Below, one piece after another: positions 46,028 through 54,773 of a stretch of DNA of 64,000 bases. Origin of the DNA: an uncultured bacterium (GTDB lineage Bacteria > Cyanobacteriota > Vampirovibrionia > Gastranaerophilales > Gastranaerophilaceae); assembly GCA_949300515.1 (NCBI GenBank), contig CASGEP010000007.1, positions 1 to 64,000 of the forward strand. The letters are read 5' to 3'. The notes beneath the pieces were generated by a model that saw only the letters and a program-made list of their open reading frames with translations, was not told where the DNA came from and searched no databases. The first letter of the stretch is position 1; each line of letters opens with the position of its first letter. Both the position numbers and the translations under genes were made by a program.

Positions 46028-46951
46028 CTAAGAACCGCTGTGCTCGGGCTTTTTCACCTGCAGGGTTTTATTTTCACTAATAGCAATCCGCGCGGCTTTA
46101 ATTTTGTCTTTAGTTTCTTCATCCAGCGCGTTACCCATAACGAGCCTGTCGACAAATGCGTTATTCAACCTCACAGCCTTCGGAAGCGCGCCTATATCGT
46201 CCAAAATGTCTTTTATCTGTAAAAAGTCATAAGAAAAAGTCTTTTTGGAATTGTAAGAGAGCACCTCGCCCGAGTTTGCGACAATGTCTTTGCCGCCCTT
46301 TTCAAAATATATCTTAAAAATAGACCTCAGGTCCTGAATTTCCGACTGCATAACGCTAATTGCATTATGAAGCCTTAAATACCTTTCAAAAAGGTAATCC
46401 GTATTTTGGATTTGGGATAATTGCCAGTCGTACTTTTGAAAATACATTTCTTTTAATTTCGGGTAGCACTGTGCAAGCCCCATGGCATCCGCCATTGCTC
46501 TGTGGCGGGTTGAAAAATCAACATTAAAAGTATTCATAAGACACTCTAAACCGCAGGATTCCATTTGCGGATAAACTTCTTTAAACATCATCTGGGTATC
46601 CACATAGCGATTTTCAAGGGGCTTATCATAAAGTCTTTTTGATGTTCTGTTTAAAAAACTAAAGTCAAAAACAGCGTTATGTGCAACAATTACCCCATCC
46701 CCTATGAATTCAAAAATTCTGGGGAAAATCTCCTCCTCCTCGGGTGCGCCTTCAAGCGTTTCTTCACTAATCCCGTGAATTGCCTGGGAAGATTTTCTGA
46801 TGTGCTGATGAGGGTTAACAAGGGTTTCAAAACTGTCTGTGACAACACCGTTAACAAGCTTAACACCTGCAAATTCAATTATTTTTTCTCTTGTGTAATC
46901 AAGTCCTGTCGTTTCAACATCAACTACTACTTCAACTAAATTTTCTGCCAT
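46028..46951 (-). CDS. DnaQ-like DEDDh 3'-5' exonuclease
   Basis: 307 aa. The N-terminal exonuclease domain has VVVDVETTGLD (Exo I), VIVAHNAVFDFSFLN (Exo II) and STRHRAMADAMGLA (Exo III with His). A helical C-terminal domain of about 130 residues is not recognised. It resembles the proofreading epsilon subunit family, but the size suggests a separate nuclease. The ATG at 46951 gives the family N-terminus; the frame opens at a TTG at 46978. Confidence 0.87.
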   Translation of the reverse strand: MAENLVEVVVDVETTGLDYTREKIIEFAGVKLVNGVVTDSFETLVNPHQHIRKSSQAIHGISEETLEGAPEEEEIFPRIFEFIGDGVIVAHNAVFDFSFLNRTSKRLYDKPLENRYVDTQMMFKEVYPQMESCGLECLMNTFNVDFSTRHRAMADAMGLAQCYPKLKEMYFQKYDWQLSQIQNTDYLFERYLRLHNAISVMQSEIQDLRSIFKIYFEKGGKDIVANSGEVLSYNSKKTFSYDFLQIKDILDDIGALPKAVRLNNAFVDRLVMGNALDEETKDKIKAARIAISENKTLQVKKPEHSGS

Positions 46952-46995
46952 TGATTTTTTTAAATCTCCATTTTGCAAAAATATATCACAAAAAA

Positions 46996-47700
46996 TTATT
47001 TTTTTAAATAAGAGTCAATTTTTTTGGTATTAATGTTAATTTTATCAAGAGTTTTTTCGAGTTTTTTCTCGCTTTCGATAATGTTTTCAACTCTCCTGTT
47101 AAACTCATGGTATTTTGAACTTCCCTCGCTTACCGTTTTATCCGCATTTTTAAGGATGGGCGATGCCTCGTCTATGGCGCTGAAAACTTTTAAAATTGTG
47201 TCCTGATTAATCGCATCCACAAAGTCTTTAAGTGAGGCAAAGGCTTTTCCTATGTACATATACTCATCCAAAACATCGGTCAATCTGAGGGTATCCTTTG
47301 TTACAATGCCGATATCGCTTAAATTGTTCTTTGGCGGCATAATTTCAATTGACTTTGAGCCTGCTATACCGCTGAACTCAACCGAGGCAACAGAACCGGA
47401 GGGGATTTTTACACCTTTTTTTGTTATAATAATTTGCACCTCAATTGAATCTTTGTGATACTTTAGCTCTCTTACATGCCCGCAAACAAGCCCCATAAAC
47501 CTGATGGGGGAGCCTTTTATAAGCCCGTCGGTATCTTTAAAGTATATGGTATACAAGTTTGGCTTTATAAATTTAAAATAAAAATATGTATATGTGGCGC
47601 CCGAGATTAAACCGATTACGGCAATCCATATGACAAGTTCGATAAACACCGCATTGTTCAGCTTTTTTTTAAGTTTTTGCCACTTTTCTTTTCTGCTCAA
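46996..47700 (-). CDS. MCE/MlaD-domain lipid transport protein
   Basis: 234 aa. One N-terminal membrane helix (about 20-42), then an MCE domain (YTIYFKDTDGLIKGSPIRFMGLVCGHVREL...VKIPSGSVASVEFSGIAGSKSIEI) and a C-terminal coiled coil. MCE proteins form periplasmic hexamers that bind phospholipids for MlaFE-type ABC transporters; the permease and ATPase are not here. The TTG at 47700 is chosen because GGAG lies 6 nt upstream and it overlaps the cobO stop as TTGA. Confidence 0.85.
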   Translation of the reverse strand: MSRKEKWQKLKKKLNNAVFIELVIWIAVIGLISGATYTYFYFKFIKPNLYTIYFKDTDGLIKGSPIRFMGLVCGHVRELKYHKDSIEVQIIITKKGVKIPSGSVASVEFSGIAGSKSIEIMPPKNNLSDIGIVTKDTLRLTDVLDEYMYIGKAFASLKDFVDAINQDTILKVFSAIDEASPILKNADKTVSEGSSKYHEFNRRVENIIESEKKLEKTLDKININTKKIDSYLKK

Positions 47701-48263
47701 TACTCCATACCTTCTCTTGCGCTTACCCCTATATCCCAATAGTGCTTGACGGGAACAATTTCCGATACCAGATGTGCAATTTCGATGATTTCTTTTTTTG
47801 CATTTCTGCCCGTAAGTACAATTTCCATATCATTCGGTTTGTTTTTTAAGACTTCAAGCACTTCATTTAAGTCAATAAGACCTAAATCTATCGCTATATT
47901 TATTTCATCCAGAATTACAAGCTGGTATTTATTGTTTTTAATGGCATCAAGCGCGATATCCCAGCCTTTTTGGATTTCTTTTCTGTCAATCTCGTCAATG
48001 TTATCGCGGTATACTATTCTATCCGCTCCGGCGTTTACTATCTTAAAACATTTTTTAATCTCATCAGACAAATTTGCAAAAGAATACAATTCGCCGTAAT
48101 CCGAACCGCCTTTTGTAAACATTATAATAAGCACGCACCAGCCGCGCCCCAGTGCCCGAAGCGCAAGACCCAGCGAGGCTGTTGTTTTGCCTTTGCCATT
48201 TCCGGTATATACCTGTATATAGCCGTGTTTATTAAATCTCGGATTGTGTAGTTCGTTCTGCAT
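47697..48263 (-). CDS. cobO: corrinoid adenosyltransferase (CobO/BtuR)
   Basis: 188 aa. Transfers the adenosyl group of ATP to cob(I)alamin-type corrinoids. P-loop VYTGNGKGKTTASLGLALRALGRGW, VILDEINIAIDLGLI (Walker B-like) and VLTGRNAKKEIIEIAHLVSEI. No other cobalamin genes are nearby. It is coupled to the MCE gene. Confidence 0.92.
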   Translation of the reverse strand: MQNELHNPRFNKHGYIQVYTGNGKGKTTASLGLALRALGRGWCVLIIMFTKGGSDYGELYSFANLSDEIKKCFKIVNAGADRIVYRDNIDEIDRKEIQKGWDIALDAIKNNKYQLVILDEINIAIDLGLIDLNEVLEVLKNKPNDMEIVLTGRNAKKEIIEIAHLVSEIVPVKHYWDIGVSAREGMEY

Positions 48264-48361
48264 TACAAAATTTATTATACACTATATAAAAAAATCATAA
48301 AATAGTGTTATTTATACACAATATCGGGGAATAATAAAAGTATAAGGTAAGGAAAAGAACT

Positions 48362-48883
48362 ATGGCAATTTCTCCTATCAGCTCAATTACAAATTATTCA
48401 TATCTTTTTAATATAACCTCGCAAGATGAAAAAGCTGAACAAAAAGACAAGCTTAATCTTCTTATGAGCCAATATAACCTTGTTTCAACAGATGATTATG
48501 ACAAAGATATTGAAAGATTAAGAGCCGCCATAATTCAGGAACAAATCGAAAGAGCAAGTCAAGAACAGGAAAAAAGCCAAGAAACAGAAGGCTATGAAGA
48601 GCGCCCGTGGTATGAAATTATGTGGAAGTTGGGACTTACACAAAACGACTCTATAAGAGAAGATTATGACGACATTATGGATGAGCTTGACTATCGCATA
48701 ATGAATGCCGAAAATGAAGATGAGTATAATAAGTACAACAATATGAGAATTCGCGCCGAGGAGTACTTTAACGAGTACAGCGAATTTTCGGCTTCAAGAA
48801 TTGATACCGGCTCATCGGATTTAATAGGGCTTTCCATGCTTGCGACTATGAATATGGTAGATATGAATTTGAACTTAATCTAG
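48362..48883 (+). CDS. hypothetical acidic helical protein
   Basis: 173 aa starting MAISPISSITNYSYLF. The rest is strongly charged and helical, with a Q/E-rich coil around 60-80. No signal peptide or domain. GGTAAGGA lies about 8 nt before the ATG. It is convergent with the next gene, overlapping it by 4 nt. Confidence 0.6.
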   Translation: MAISPISSITNYSYLFNITSQDEKAEQKDKLNLLMSQYNLVSTDDYDKDIERLRAAIIQEQIERASQEQEKSQETEGYEERPWYEIMWKLGLTQNDSIREDYDDIMDELDYRIMNAENEDEYNKYNNMRIRAEEYFNEYSEFSASRIDTGSSDLIGLSMLATMNMVDMNLNLI

Positions 48884-49374
48884 TAAAATTCTTCATCCTC
48901 ATCATACTCTTCATCTTCGCTTATGACAGGCTCCGGCTCTTTAATTTCAATACCCATCTCGGCGAGCACTTCACGCGCTTTCGGACCGTATGCCGTATCC
49001 GAAAAGTTCTCTATGACTGTTTTTAAGCAGTCAATGCACTCTGCTCTCATGCCTCTTAATTTATATAATGTGCCCAATTTATAGTAAAGCGGCGCATAAA
49101 CAGGCTCGGGTGTAGTATTCATAATCTCATCAAGCTGTAATTTTAAATTTATTAAATTATCGCTGTCCTCGGGTGAATAAAGCTCGCGCGTGTAAAATTT
49201 CCTTGTTAAAAGGTCGATTTTCTGCGTCATATCCTTAAGCTGTTCTTCATCAACCTTTGGAGCTTCCTGTTTTTCTTTTGTGTTTTTTCTTGCGGCATCG
49301 GCAGGCATGGTGTAGTTAATAATACACAACATACCGAACATAACAAGACAAATAACTGTTATTATTTTTCTCAA
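48880..49374 (-). CDS. exported TPR-like small protein
   Basis: 164 aa with an N-terminal export helix (MRKIITVICLVMFGMLCI). Residues about 85-135 form one or two TPR-like hairpins (YAPLYYKLGTLYKLRGMRAECIDCLKTVIENFSDT), and the tail is very acidic (DEEYDEDEEFY). The TTG at 49374 follows GAGAGGAG by 8 nt and gives a clean signal sequence; the frame opens at 49425. Confidence 0.6.
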   Translation of the reverse strand: MRKIITVICLVMFGMLCIINYTMPADAARKNTKEKQEAPKVDEEQLKDMTQKIDLLTRKFYTRELYSPEDSDNLINLKLQLDEIMNTTPEPVYAPLYYKLGTLYKLRGMRAECIDCLKTVIENFSDTAYGPKAREVLAEMGIEIKEPEPVISEDEEYDEDEEFY

Positions 49375-49467
49375 AACTAAAACTCCTCTCTTATATAGTA
49401 CAATAACGCATAAATTCTGCCTCAATCCAAAGTATGATATTTGTAAAAAAATTATTATATTTTAGAT

Positions 49468-49959
49468 ATGAGAAAAATTTTAATTGCACTTATTTTACTG
49501 TTTACGATTAACTGCGCACAGGCAGAGGTTTTACGCGCAAGTGTGAGCAAGGATGAAATCCCCAAGGGATTTTTTGGCACATGGCATGTCACATCAAAAT
49601 TAAGTGAAACAAACAATCCGGAACTTTTTAATACAATAAGCGTCGATATATGGACATTAGGAGGATATGGTAACACTTTAATTTTAGAAAACGTGCACAC
49701 AGGTGCAAGTTCTTCTATTCAGGTCGAATCGCAAAAAAACTTGGACGGCAAGACCTTGAAATTCCAAAGGGTAAAATCAAATACCCGCGGGAATATGAAA
49801 ATAGTCCAAAAAGAAAGCCCCGAGTTTAAATTAAACGGGAATATTTTTGTCGGTTATGATACATATATTATAGAAAAGTACTTAAATAATAAGCTAATTC
49901 AAAAAGATGTAGTAAAATATAAAGTAGTAGGACAAAAAATATCAGGAGATTTGGGATAA
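49468..49959 (+). CDS. exported hypothetical protein
   Basis: 163 aa with a signal peptide (1-19, ending NCAQA). The mature part is beta-rich (GFFGTWHVTSKLSETN...VDIWTLGGYGNTLILENVHTGASSSIQVES), compatible with a small lipocalin-like barrel, but I cannot assign a family. TATATT lies 6 nt before the ATG without a ribosome site. Its stop touches the start of the broken trxB. Confidence 0.65.
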   Translation: MRKILIALILLFTINCAQAEVLRASVSKDEIPKGFFGTWHVTSKLSETNNPELFNTISVDIWTLGGYGNTLILENVHTGASSSIQVESQKNLDGKTLKFQRVKSNTRGNMKIVQKESPEFKLNGNIFVGYDTYIIEKYLNNKLIQKDVVKYKVVGQKISGDLG

Positions 49960-50867
49960 ATGGAGAAGATTTTTGATACCACGGAGTGTATTGCGCAAGA
50001 GGGAATATAGACTGCGCGATAATTGACACGTCTTTGTTGGGCGGGCAGCCGACAAATTACCTTGAGATTGAAAATTATATAGGTTTTCCCTCGATTGAAG
50101 GGTGGGAGTTGAGTGAAAAATTTGAAGAACATCTTGATAAATTTAATGTTCAAAAATTCCCCATGGAAGAAATCCAAAGCGTGGATTTAATTTCAAACCC
50201 TAAAGTTATAAAAACACTGAAAGACGAGTATAAGGCGCACAGCGTAATTATTGCAACAGGAGCAAAGTCAACAAAATTAGGCGTTAAGGGGGAAAGAGAA
50301 TTTACTGGCAAAGGTGTAAGCTACTGCGCTGTGTGCGACGGCGCTTTTTATAAAGATAAAATAGTTGTCGTAGTAGGCGGGGGCAATGCCGCTGTTGAAG
50401 AAGGCAATTATTTAACAAAATTTGCAAAAAAAGTTTATATAATCCATCGCAGAGATTCCCTTCGCGCGGATAAAATCGTACAAAAGAGAGCCTTTGACAA
50501 TGATAAGATTGAATTTATCTGGGACAGCGTCGTTGAAGAAATTAAGGGCGAAAATAAAGTAGAAAAAGTTGTTATCAGAAACACCAAAACAAATGAAACC
50601 CGAGAACTTGAAACAGACGGCGTTTTCCCCTACATCGGCTTCAGCCCCAACTGCGAAAGCTTTAACGGACAGCTAAAACAAGACAACAGAGGTTTTATTC
50701 TGACCGATGAAACAATGCAAACTTCAATCCCCGGAGTTTTTGCGGCGGGGGATGTGAGGGTAACGCCTCTAAGGCAGGTAATTACAGCAGTTGCAGACGG
50801 AGCCGTCGCGGGTGTGAGTGCAATAAAATATGTAGAAGAAGTTTCAAAGCAAAAAGTGGAAGCATAA
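49960..50867 (+). pseudogene. trxB: thioredoxin reductase with N-terminal deletion
   Basis: Flavoenzyme that reduces thioredoxin with NADPH. The gene starts normally (MEKIFDT) after GGAG, but the next bases jump to YCARGNIDCAIIDTSLLGGQ. The segment encoding the FAD-binding 'GAGPAG' loop, about 34 nt, is missing, and the frame is lost until a GTG at 49986. The rest is intact: the redox site CAVCDG, NADPH loop VVGGGNAAVEEG, HRRDSLRADKIVQKR and FAAGDVRVTPLRQVITAVADGA. Without the Rossmann FAD loop the product should not bind FAD normally. A sequencing or assembly error is possible. Confidence 0.8.
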
Positions 50868-50893
50868 AAGAGATTTGGAGGATTTTTTAGCAA

Positions 50894-51862
50894 ATGAAGG
50901 CAGTAGTATTTGATGAAAACTTAAAACTTGTTGATAACTATGAAACACCAATGCCAAAAAAAGGCGAAGTGCTTATTAAAACTCGCATGTCAGGTATTTG
51001 TAATACCGACCTTGAAATTACAAAAGGGTACATGGGCTACAAGGGTGTTTTAGGACATGAGTTTGTAGGTGATGTGGTAAAAGTCGGCGATGAGTGTGAT
51101 TTTAAATGGATGGGCAAAAGAGTTGTAGGTGAAATTAACTGCGGCTGCAACAATGACCCTTGGTGCGCACAAAACCTGCAAAGACACTGCCCCAACCGTC
51201 AAACTCTGGGCATTTGGCAAAAAGACGGCTGTTTTAGCGAATATTTTACCTTGCCTGTTGAAAATTTACTTGAAGTACCCCAAAATTTAAGCGACGAGGA
51301 GGCAACATTTGTCGAGCCTGTGGCTGCTGCTATGGAGATAACCGAACAGTTGCACATAAAACCTGCCGACAAAGTTGCACTTTTGGGCGATGGTAAGCTG
51401 GGGCTTTGTATAGCGCTTGTGCTAAATGCCCTAAATGTTGATTTGCTGCACATAGGCAAACACCAAAACAAGCTTGAAATCTCGCGCAAGGCGGGTGTAA
51501 AAACAAAAATGCTGCAAGATTTAAGACCCGAGGATAATAAAACTTTTGATATTGTAATTGAGGCAACAGGCTCAACAGGCGGATTTGAAACATCTTTGGC
51601 ACTGACAAGACCAAGGGGCGTGCTTGTTTTAAAAAGTACAATCGCCGCTAAAGAAGGGCTTAATTTAGCACCCGTTGTTGTGGATGAGATAACAATCTTA
51701 GGCTCGCGCTGCGGACAATTTGCCCCCGCCGTAAGGCTTATGGGCTCAAAAAAGCTCGATATTAAACCGCTTATAAGCGAAATTTACCCTATTGATAAAG
51801 CCCTTGAAGCTTTTGAAAAGAATAAGGAAAAAGATGTATTGAAGATTCTTTTGAAGTTTTAA
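50894..51862 (+). CDS. zinc-type MDR alcohol dehydrogenase family protein
   Basis: 322 aa. GroES-like domain with the zinc-site pattern GICNTDLEITKG and GHEFVGDVVKVG, and a structural-zinc-like lobe with several Cys (NCGCNNDPWCAQNLQRHCPNR). Rossmann motif VALLGDGKLGLCIALVLNALN, then VIEATGSTGGFE. It is close to sorbitol/threonine dehydrogenase-type enzymes; the substrate cannot be told. GGAGG precedes the ATG, 26 bp after trxB. Confidence 0.87.
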   Translation: MKAVVFDENLKLVDNYETPMPKKGEVLIKTRMSGICNTDLEITKGYMGYKGVLGHEFVGDVVKVGDECDFKWMGKRVVGEINCGCNNDPWCAQNLQRHCPNRQTLGIWQKDGCFSEYFTLPVENLLEVPQNLSDEEATFVEPVAAAMEITEQLHIKPADKVALLGDGKLGLCIALVLNALNVDLLHIGKHQNKLEISRKAGVKTKMLQDLRPEDNKTFDIVIEATGSTGGFETSLALTRPRGVLVLKSTIAAKEGLNLAPVVVDEITILGSRCGQFAPAVRLMGSKKLDIKPLISEIYPIDKALEAFEKNKEKDVLKILLKF

Positions 51863-51892
51863 ATGTGATAAATGCTACTGTTTAAATAAAAT

Positions 51893-51923
51893 CATTTGCC
51901 CGATAGTTTTTATCGGGCAAATG
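51893..51923. terminator. long perfect hairpin between convergent genes
   Basis: CATTTGCCCGATA-gtttt-TATCGGGCAAATG, a 13-bp stem. On the minus strand it is followed by ATTTTATTT. Probably a bidirectional terminator. Confidence 0.75.
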
Positions 51924-51935
51924 TATGTCTTGGAG

Positions 51936-52256
51936 TTACTCGCCATATACCGTTGTTGTTATTTTTTTGAAAAATATAAAAACAGTCTTTTCGCGCACAT
52001 CAATATAACTTATCTTTTTAATATTTCCGTTTTTTGCAGCCTTATCAACCCCCGCATCGCCAACTTCAACTACCCACAAAACATTAATAGCCTCTGATTT
52101 ACCTTCCTTTAATTCCGATAAGTCATTTACCTTAACCCCCGTTGCCGTAACCGGATAATTTGCATCTGTATAGAATAAACCCATGGAATAACATTTTGCA
52201 TTTTGAAATAATAAAATTCCAAAAACCAACAAAAATAAAGTAATAATTTTTTTCAT
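51936..52256 (-). CDS. TRL-like exported protein 1
   Basis: 106 aa with a signal peptide (about 1-22). The mature part has the TRL-like pattern: short N-terminal strand, ELKEGKSEAINVLWVVEVGDAGVDKAAKNGNIKKISYIDVREKTVF, ending TTVYGE. A paralogue lies directly upstream at 52268. The family is of unknown function, named after a tRNA-associated locus. Confidence 0.7.
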   Translation of the reverse strand: MKKIITLFLLVFGILLFQNAKCYSMGLFYTDANYPVTATGVKVNDLSELKEGKSEAINVLWVVEVGDAGVDKAAKNGNIKKISYIDVREKTVFIFFKKITTTVYGE

Positions 52257-52267
52257 ATTTCACCTTT

Positions 52268-52666
52268 CTATTCGCCATAAACAACTGTTTCAACCTTATC
52301 AACATGAATTGGAAAAAATAACAAAGGAATAAAAACTTTGTTCTTTTTTGTTTCTACATAATGAATTTTAGTTATATTTCCGTTTTTTGCAGCAGCACCA
52401 ATTCCTGCATCACCTATCTCAACAAGTTTTAAGATATTTGTTTTGTAGGACTTTCCGACCTTTAGTCTTGACAAGTCAACATTTGAAACATTTACAAAAT
52501 TATCTTCACTATCTTTATATTTTGTAGCACACAAAGGAATAACCGAATTTGTATAAATGCCGCCGCCATCAACATATTTATATCCAGCGCCGTAACCTTG
52601 CGCAAAAACAGAAATATTTATTGCAAAGATTAAGGCAAATGTAAGTATTATAGCTCTTAATTTCAT
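52268..52666 (-). CDS. TRL-like exported protein 2
   Basis: 132 aa with a signal peptide (about 1-22, ending VFAQG). It shares with its neighbour RLKVGKSYKTNILKLVEIGDAGIGAAAKNGNITKIHYVETKKNKVF and the ending ETVVYGE, so the pair arose by tandem duplication. A GG-Y-rich segment and 'VIPLCATKYKD' precede the core. Confidence 0.7.
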   Translation of the reverse strand: MKLRAIILTFALIFAINISVFAQGYGAGYKYVDGGGIYTNSVIPLCATKYKDSEDNFVNVSNVDLSRLKVGKSYKTNILKLVEIGDAGIGAAAKNGNITKIHYVETKKNKVFIPLLFFPIHVDKVETVVYGE

Positions 52667-52675
52667 AGCACACCT

Positions 52676-52870
52676 CTAATTGCAACCACAGGCAGGACTT
52701 AATGTACCGTCACAACACAATGCCCGACCTGCCGAACAACCGCAAACACCTCCATGATAAGAACAACAACCGCTTTTTTGTGTTTTATCCCCTGATGCAA
52801 AAGCACTATAAATAGGTATTGCAAAGGATAAAGAGGAAACAATAAACGCAAGAAGAACAACTTTTTTCAT
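52676..52870 (-). CDS. Cys-rich exported peptide
   Basis: 64 aa with a signal peptide (about 1-25, ending YSAFA). The mature 39 residues hold nine Cys in CCSYHGGVCGCSAGRALCCDG...SPACGCN, a pattern found at the ends of some exported bacterial proteins. It could form disulfides or bind metal. Directly upstream of the two TRL-like genes on the same strand, so one operon of three exported proteins is likely. Confidence 0.65.
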   Translation of the reverse strand: MKKVVLLAFIVSSLSFAIPIYSAFASGDKTQKSGCCSYHGGVCGCSAGRALCCDGTLSPACGCN

Positions 52871-53037
52871 AATCCGCCTTTCATTGTACTTTTTAAGTAA
52901 TTAAATTAATTTTTCTTAACCTAATACATAGCATGATTATAATATAACATAATAAATAGATTTCAAGCCAATTATATAACCTTAAACAATGTTCAATAAT
53001 CATGACATTACATTTAACATTGACTAAGAGGTTAAAA

Positions 53038-53355
53038 ATGGGCATTAAAGAACAACTTGGCTTAAGGATAAGAGAGCTGAGACTAAAAAATAATTTAAAA
53101 CAGTCTGAACTGGCAGAAATGGTAAACATTGCAACCAAGCACCAGAGCTGCATTGAAACAGGTAAAAATTACCCTTCTGCCGACTTAATTGAAAAGTATG
53201 CAAAAGTGTTTCAACTTGAACCTGCAGAAGTTCTAAACATATCGCACAAAAAAGATATAAAATTAATCATCCCCGAACTGAACAAAATTCTCAAAAATGC
53301 CGATGAAAACCGCCTGCGTTTGATATATAAAATAGTAAAATCAATCACACAGTAA
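53038..53355 (+). CDS. XRE-family transcriptional regulator
   Basis: 105 aa. N-terminal helix-turn-helix (LGLRIRELRLKNNLKQSELAEMVNIATKHQSCIETGKNYPSADLIEKYAKVFQLEPAEVL) and a short helical tail. GAGG precedes the ATG at 53038. It is divergent from the Cys-rich/TRL operon, which it might regulate; this is inference. Confidence 0.87.
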   Translation: MGIKEQLGLRIRELRLKNNLKQSELAEMVNIATKHQSCIETGKNYPSADLIEKYAKVFQLEPAEVLNISHKKDIKLIIPELNKILKNADENRLRLIYKIVKSITQ

Positions 53356-53400
53356 AATCATGCGTTAAATTTTTATCCGCGGAATATTATAAACATTAAA

Positions 53401-53422
53401 AAACCCGCCGTGCGGCGGGTTT
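53401..53422. terminator. bidirectional terminator
   Basis: AAACCCGCCG-tg-CGGCGGGTTT between the convergent regulator and transglycosylase genes, flanked by A-runs and T-runs. Confidence 0.88.
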
Positions 53423-53427
53423 ATAAC

Positions 53428-53928
53428 TTACAGAGTACTTGAAACTACGCTTTTAATTTCAGGGTCAGCCTTTAGGGCATTGTATTCCTGTTTAATCCTT
53501 GAAATAAAAGCTCTTGTTTCTTTAAAAGGAGGGACGCCTTTGTATCTTGCGACGTTACCCGGACCGGCGTTATAAGCGGCGAGAGCCAAATCCATCGAGC
53601 CGTATTTTTTGTACATCATTTGATAGTACATAATTCCGCCTTTGATGTTTTCATGCTGTACGTGCGGATTTACGCCCAGTCTGCGCGCCGTATCGGGCAT
53701 TAGCTGGAACAATCCGACTGCGCCCGAGGGGTTTTTCTTATTTGGATTAAAATTAGATTCAAGTTTTGCAATGCTGAGCGCAACAAACGGGTCTACGCCC
53801 ATTTTAAGCGCGGTTTGGGCAATTGCTTTTTGAACTTCTTGCGGCGATTGTGCTGCCTGTGCTTTGCCGTGAGAACCTAAAAAAAGGCAAAAACTCATTA
53901 GCAAAGCTGCCATTAGCTTTTTCGTCAT
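53428..53928 (-). CDS. SLT-type lytic transglycosylase
   Basis: 166 aa with a signal peptide (about 1-25, ending AQAAQ). Goose-lysozyme-like SLT domain: IAKLESNFNP (catalytic Glu), SGAVGLFQLMPDTARRLGV and LALAAYNAGPGNVARYKG. It cleaves peptidoglycan glycan strands with anhydro-MurNAc formation. It is a short, single-domain form. Confidence 0.92.
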   Translation of the reverse strand: MTKKLMAALLMSFCLFLGSHGKAQAAQSPQEVQKAIAQTALKMGVDPFVALSIAKLESNFNPNKKNPSGAVGLFQLMPDTARRLGVNPHVQHENIKGGIMYYQMMYKKYGSMDLALAAYNAGPGNVARYKGVPPFKETRAFISRIKQEYNALKADPEIKSVVSSTL

Positions 53929-54035
53929 GGTTTCATCCTCATTATTCTCTTTTTTTTAAACAGGGTAAAAATCGAGTTTTGCTTACTTACTACACATTAA
54001 CTTCGCGAAACCGACATAACCCTAGTTTCAACTCT

Positions 54036-54063
54036 ACTATACAATAAAAATAAAATTTTGCAA
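54036..54063 (-). promoter_or_regulatory. promoter of the transglycosylase gene
   Basis: On the minus strand TTGCAA (54063-54058), a 16-nt spacer and TATAGT (54041-54036), about 108 nt before the ATG. The leader is long for this window. The remaining gap up to the tRNA shows only AT-rich sequence with a TTGACA at about 54151. Confidence 0.5.
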
Positions 54064-54233
54064 CCCCTTAATTTTTCTACATACGGTTGTATCCCTTATG
54101 CCGTATGCGATACAGCTATTACTACAAATATAGAACATGGCAATATTTTGACATATTTTTTACAAAATCGAATTATAAAATCTTGATTGTTTTGAGTATT
54201 TTTGATAGGATTTTATTATTGAGATTTATATTT

Positions 54234-54322
54234 GGAGAAATGGCCGAGTGGCTGAAGGCGGCACCCTGCTAAGGTGTTATGTGGAGAATTCTGCATCGAG
54301 GGTTCGAATCCCTCTTTCTCCG
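54234..54322 (+). tRNA. tRNA-Ser (anticodon GCT)
   Basis: 89 nt with a long variable arm. Acceptor GGAGAAA pairs with TTTCTCC, discriminator G at 54322, D-arm GGCCGAGTGGCTGAAGGC, anticodon loop CTGCTAA (anticodon GCT), T-arm GGGTTCGAATCCC. CCA is not encoded. A structured repeat starts 2 nt downstream, as at ssrA, and an accessory region follows. Confidence 0.95.
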
Positions 54323-54364
54323 TACTTTCGAAGCTTGAGCCATACTCCGACGGAGTGGGCGAAA
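54311..54364 (+). repeat. 54-bp direct repeat, copy 1 (tRNA-Ser 3' end plus stem-loop)
   Basis: Covers the T-stem 3' strand, acceptor strand and the 40-nt stem-loop. Repeated without mismatch at 54579-54632. The part beyond the tRNA end matches the ssrA locus (358-397) with one difference. Confidence 0.9.
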
Positions 54365-54437
54365 GCAAGAAAGTTTTAGGATGTGAGAAATTAGACGGCT
54401 TGTCGAAGGACAAGGCGGCAATTTCGACACTGGACTA
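54324..54437 (+). ncRNA. tRNA-tail structured element, L unit (tRNA-Ser locus)
   Basis: Same order of conserved blocks as 357-469. Here the two helices are GAAAT(54387-54391)/ATTTC(54421-54425) and CTTGTC(54399-54404)-GAAG-GACAAG(54409-54414). Compared with ssrA, three base pairs of the inner helix and two of the outer helix change on both strands together. The 54438-54578 spacer that follows differs from that at ssrA but also forms hairpins (GAAATC-ttt-GATTTC). Confidence 0.6.
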
Positions 54438-54578
54438 CACTGTTTTAGCTTGAGGGGTGAGAACCCTCGATGTGAGGGTGAGAATCCTACGACAAATCCG
54501 AAATCTTTGATTTCGTGATTTGACGGATGCAATAAGCGTAAAATTTCAAGGGCGAAGCCCGTAGAAATTGAGCGTTTG

Positions 54579-54632
54579 CCTCTTTCTCCGTACTTTCGAA
54601 GCTTGAGCCATACTCCGACGGAGTGGGCGAAA
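54579..54632 (+). repeat. 54-bp direct repeat, copy 2 (partial tRNA-Ser 3' end)
   Basis: Exact copy of 54311-54364, 268 bp away. It holds only the last 12 nt of the tRNA, as in an attR site. Confidence 0.9.
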
Positions 54633-54745
54633 TGCGCAAGCCGGAGTGAGCCTTAAGGGCTTGCGATGAGCAAGACCGCAAGGCGCAACTATCGATAGGC
54701 GACGTAGGAGTTTTGGAACAAAACTCTACAGGAGCAATGCGTAAG
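54592..54745 (+). ncRNA. tRNA-tail structured element, R unit (tRNA-Ser locus)
   Basis: Stem-loop, then the 77-nt conserved block, then the hairpin GAGTTTT-ggaac-AAAACTC (54708-54726) in the place of the unrelated hairpin at ssrA, then TACAGGAGC and ATGCG. Replacement of a whole hairpin between identical flanks suggests the pairing matters more than the sequence. Confidence 0.55.
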
Positions 54746-54773
54746 ATAGAACATACCAACATACACAATTAAT

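Noticed and set aside
54216-54768. Minus-strand frames of 65-93 codons over tRNA-Ser
   Set aside because: Antisense to tRNA and repeats; the shared peptide segments only reflect the shared DNA repeat.
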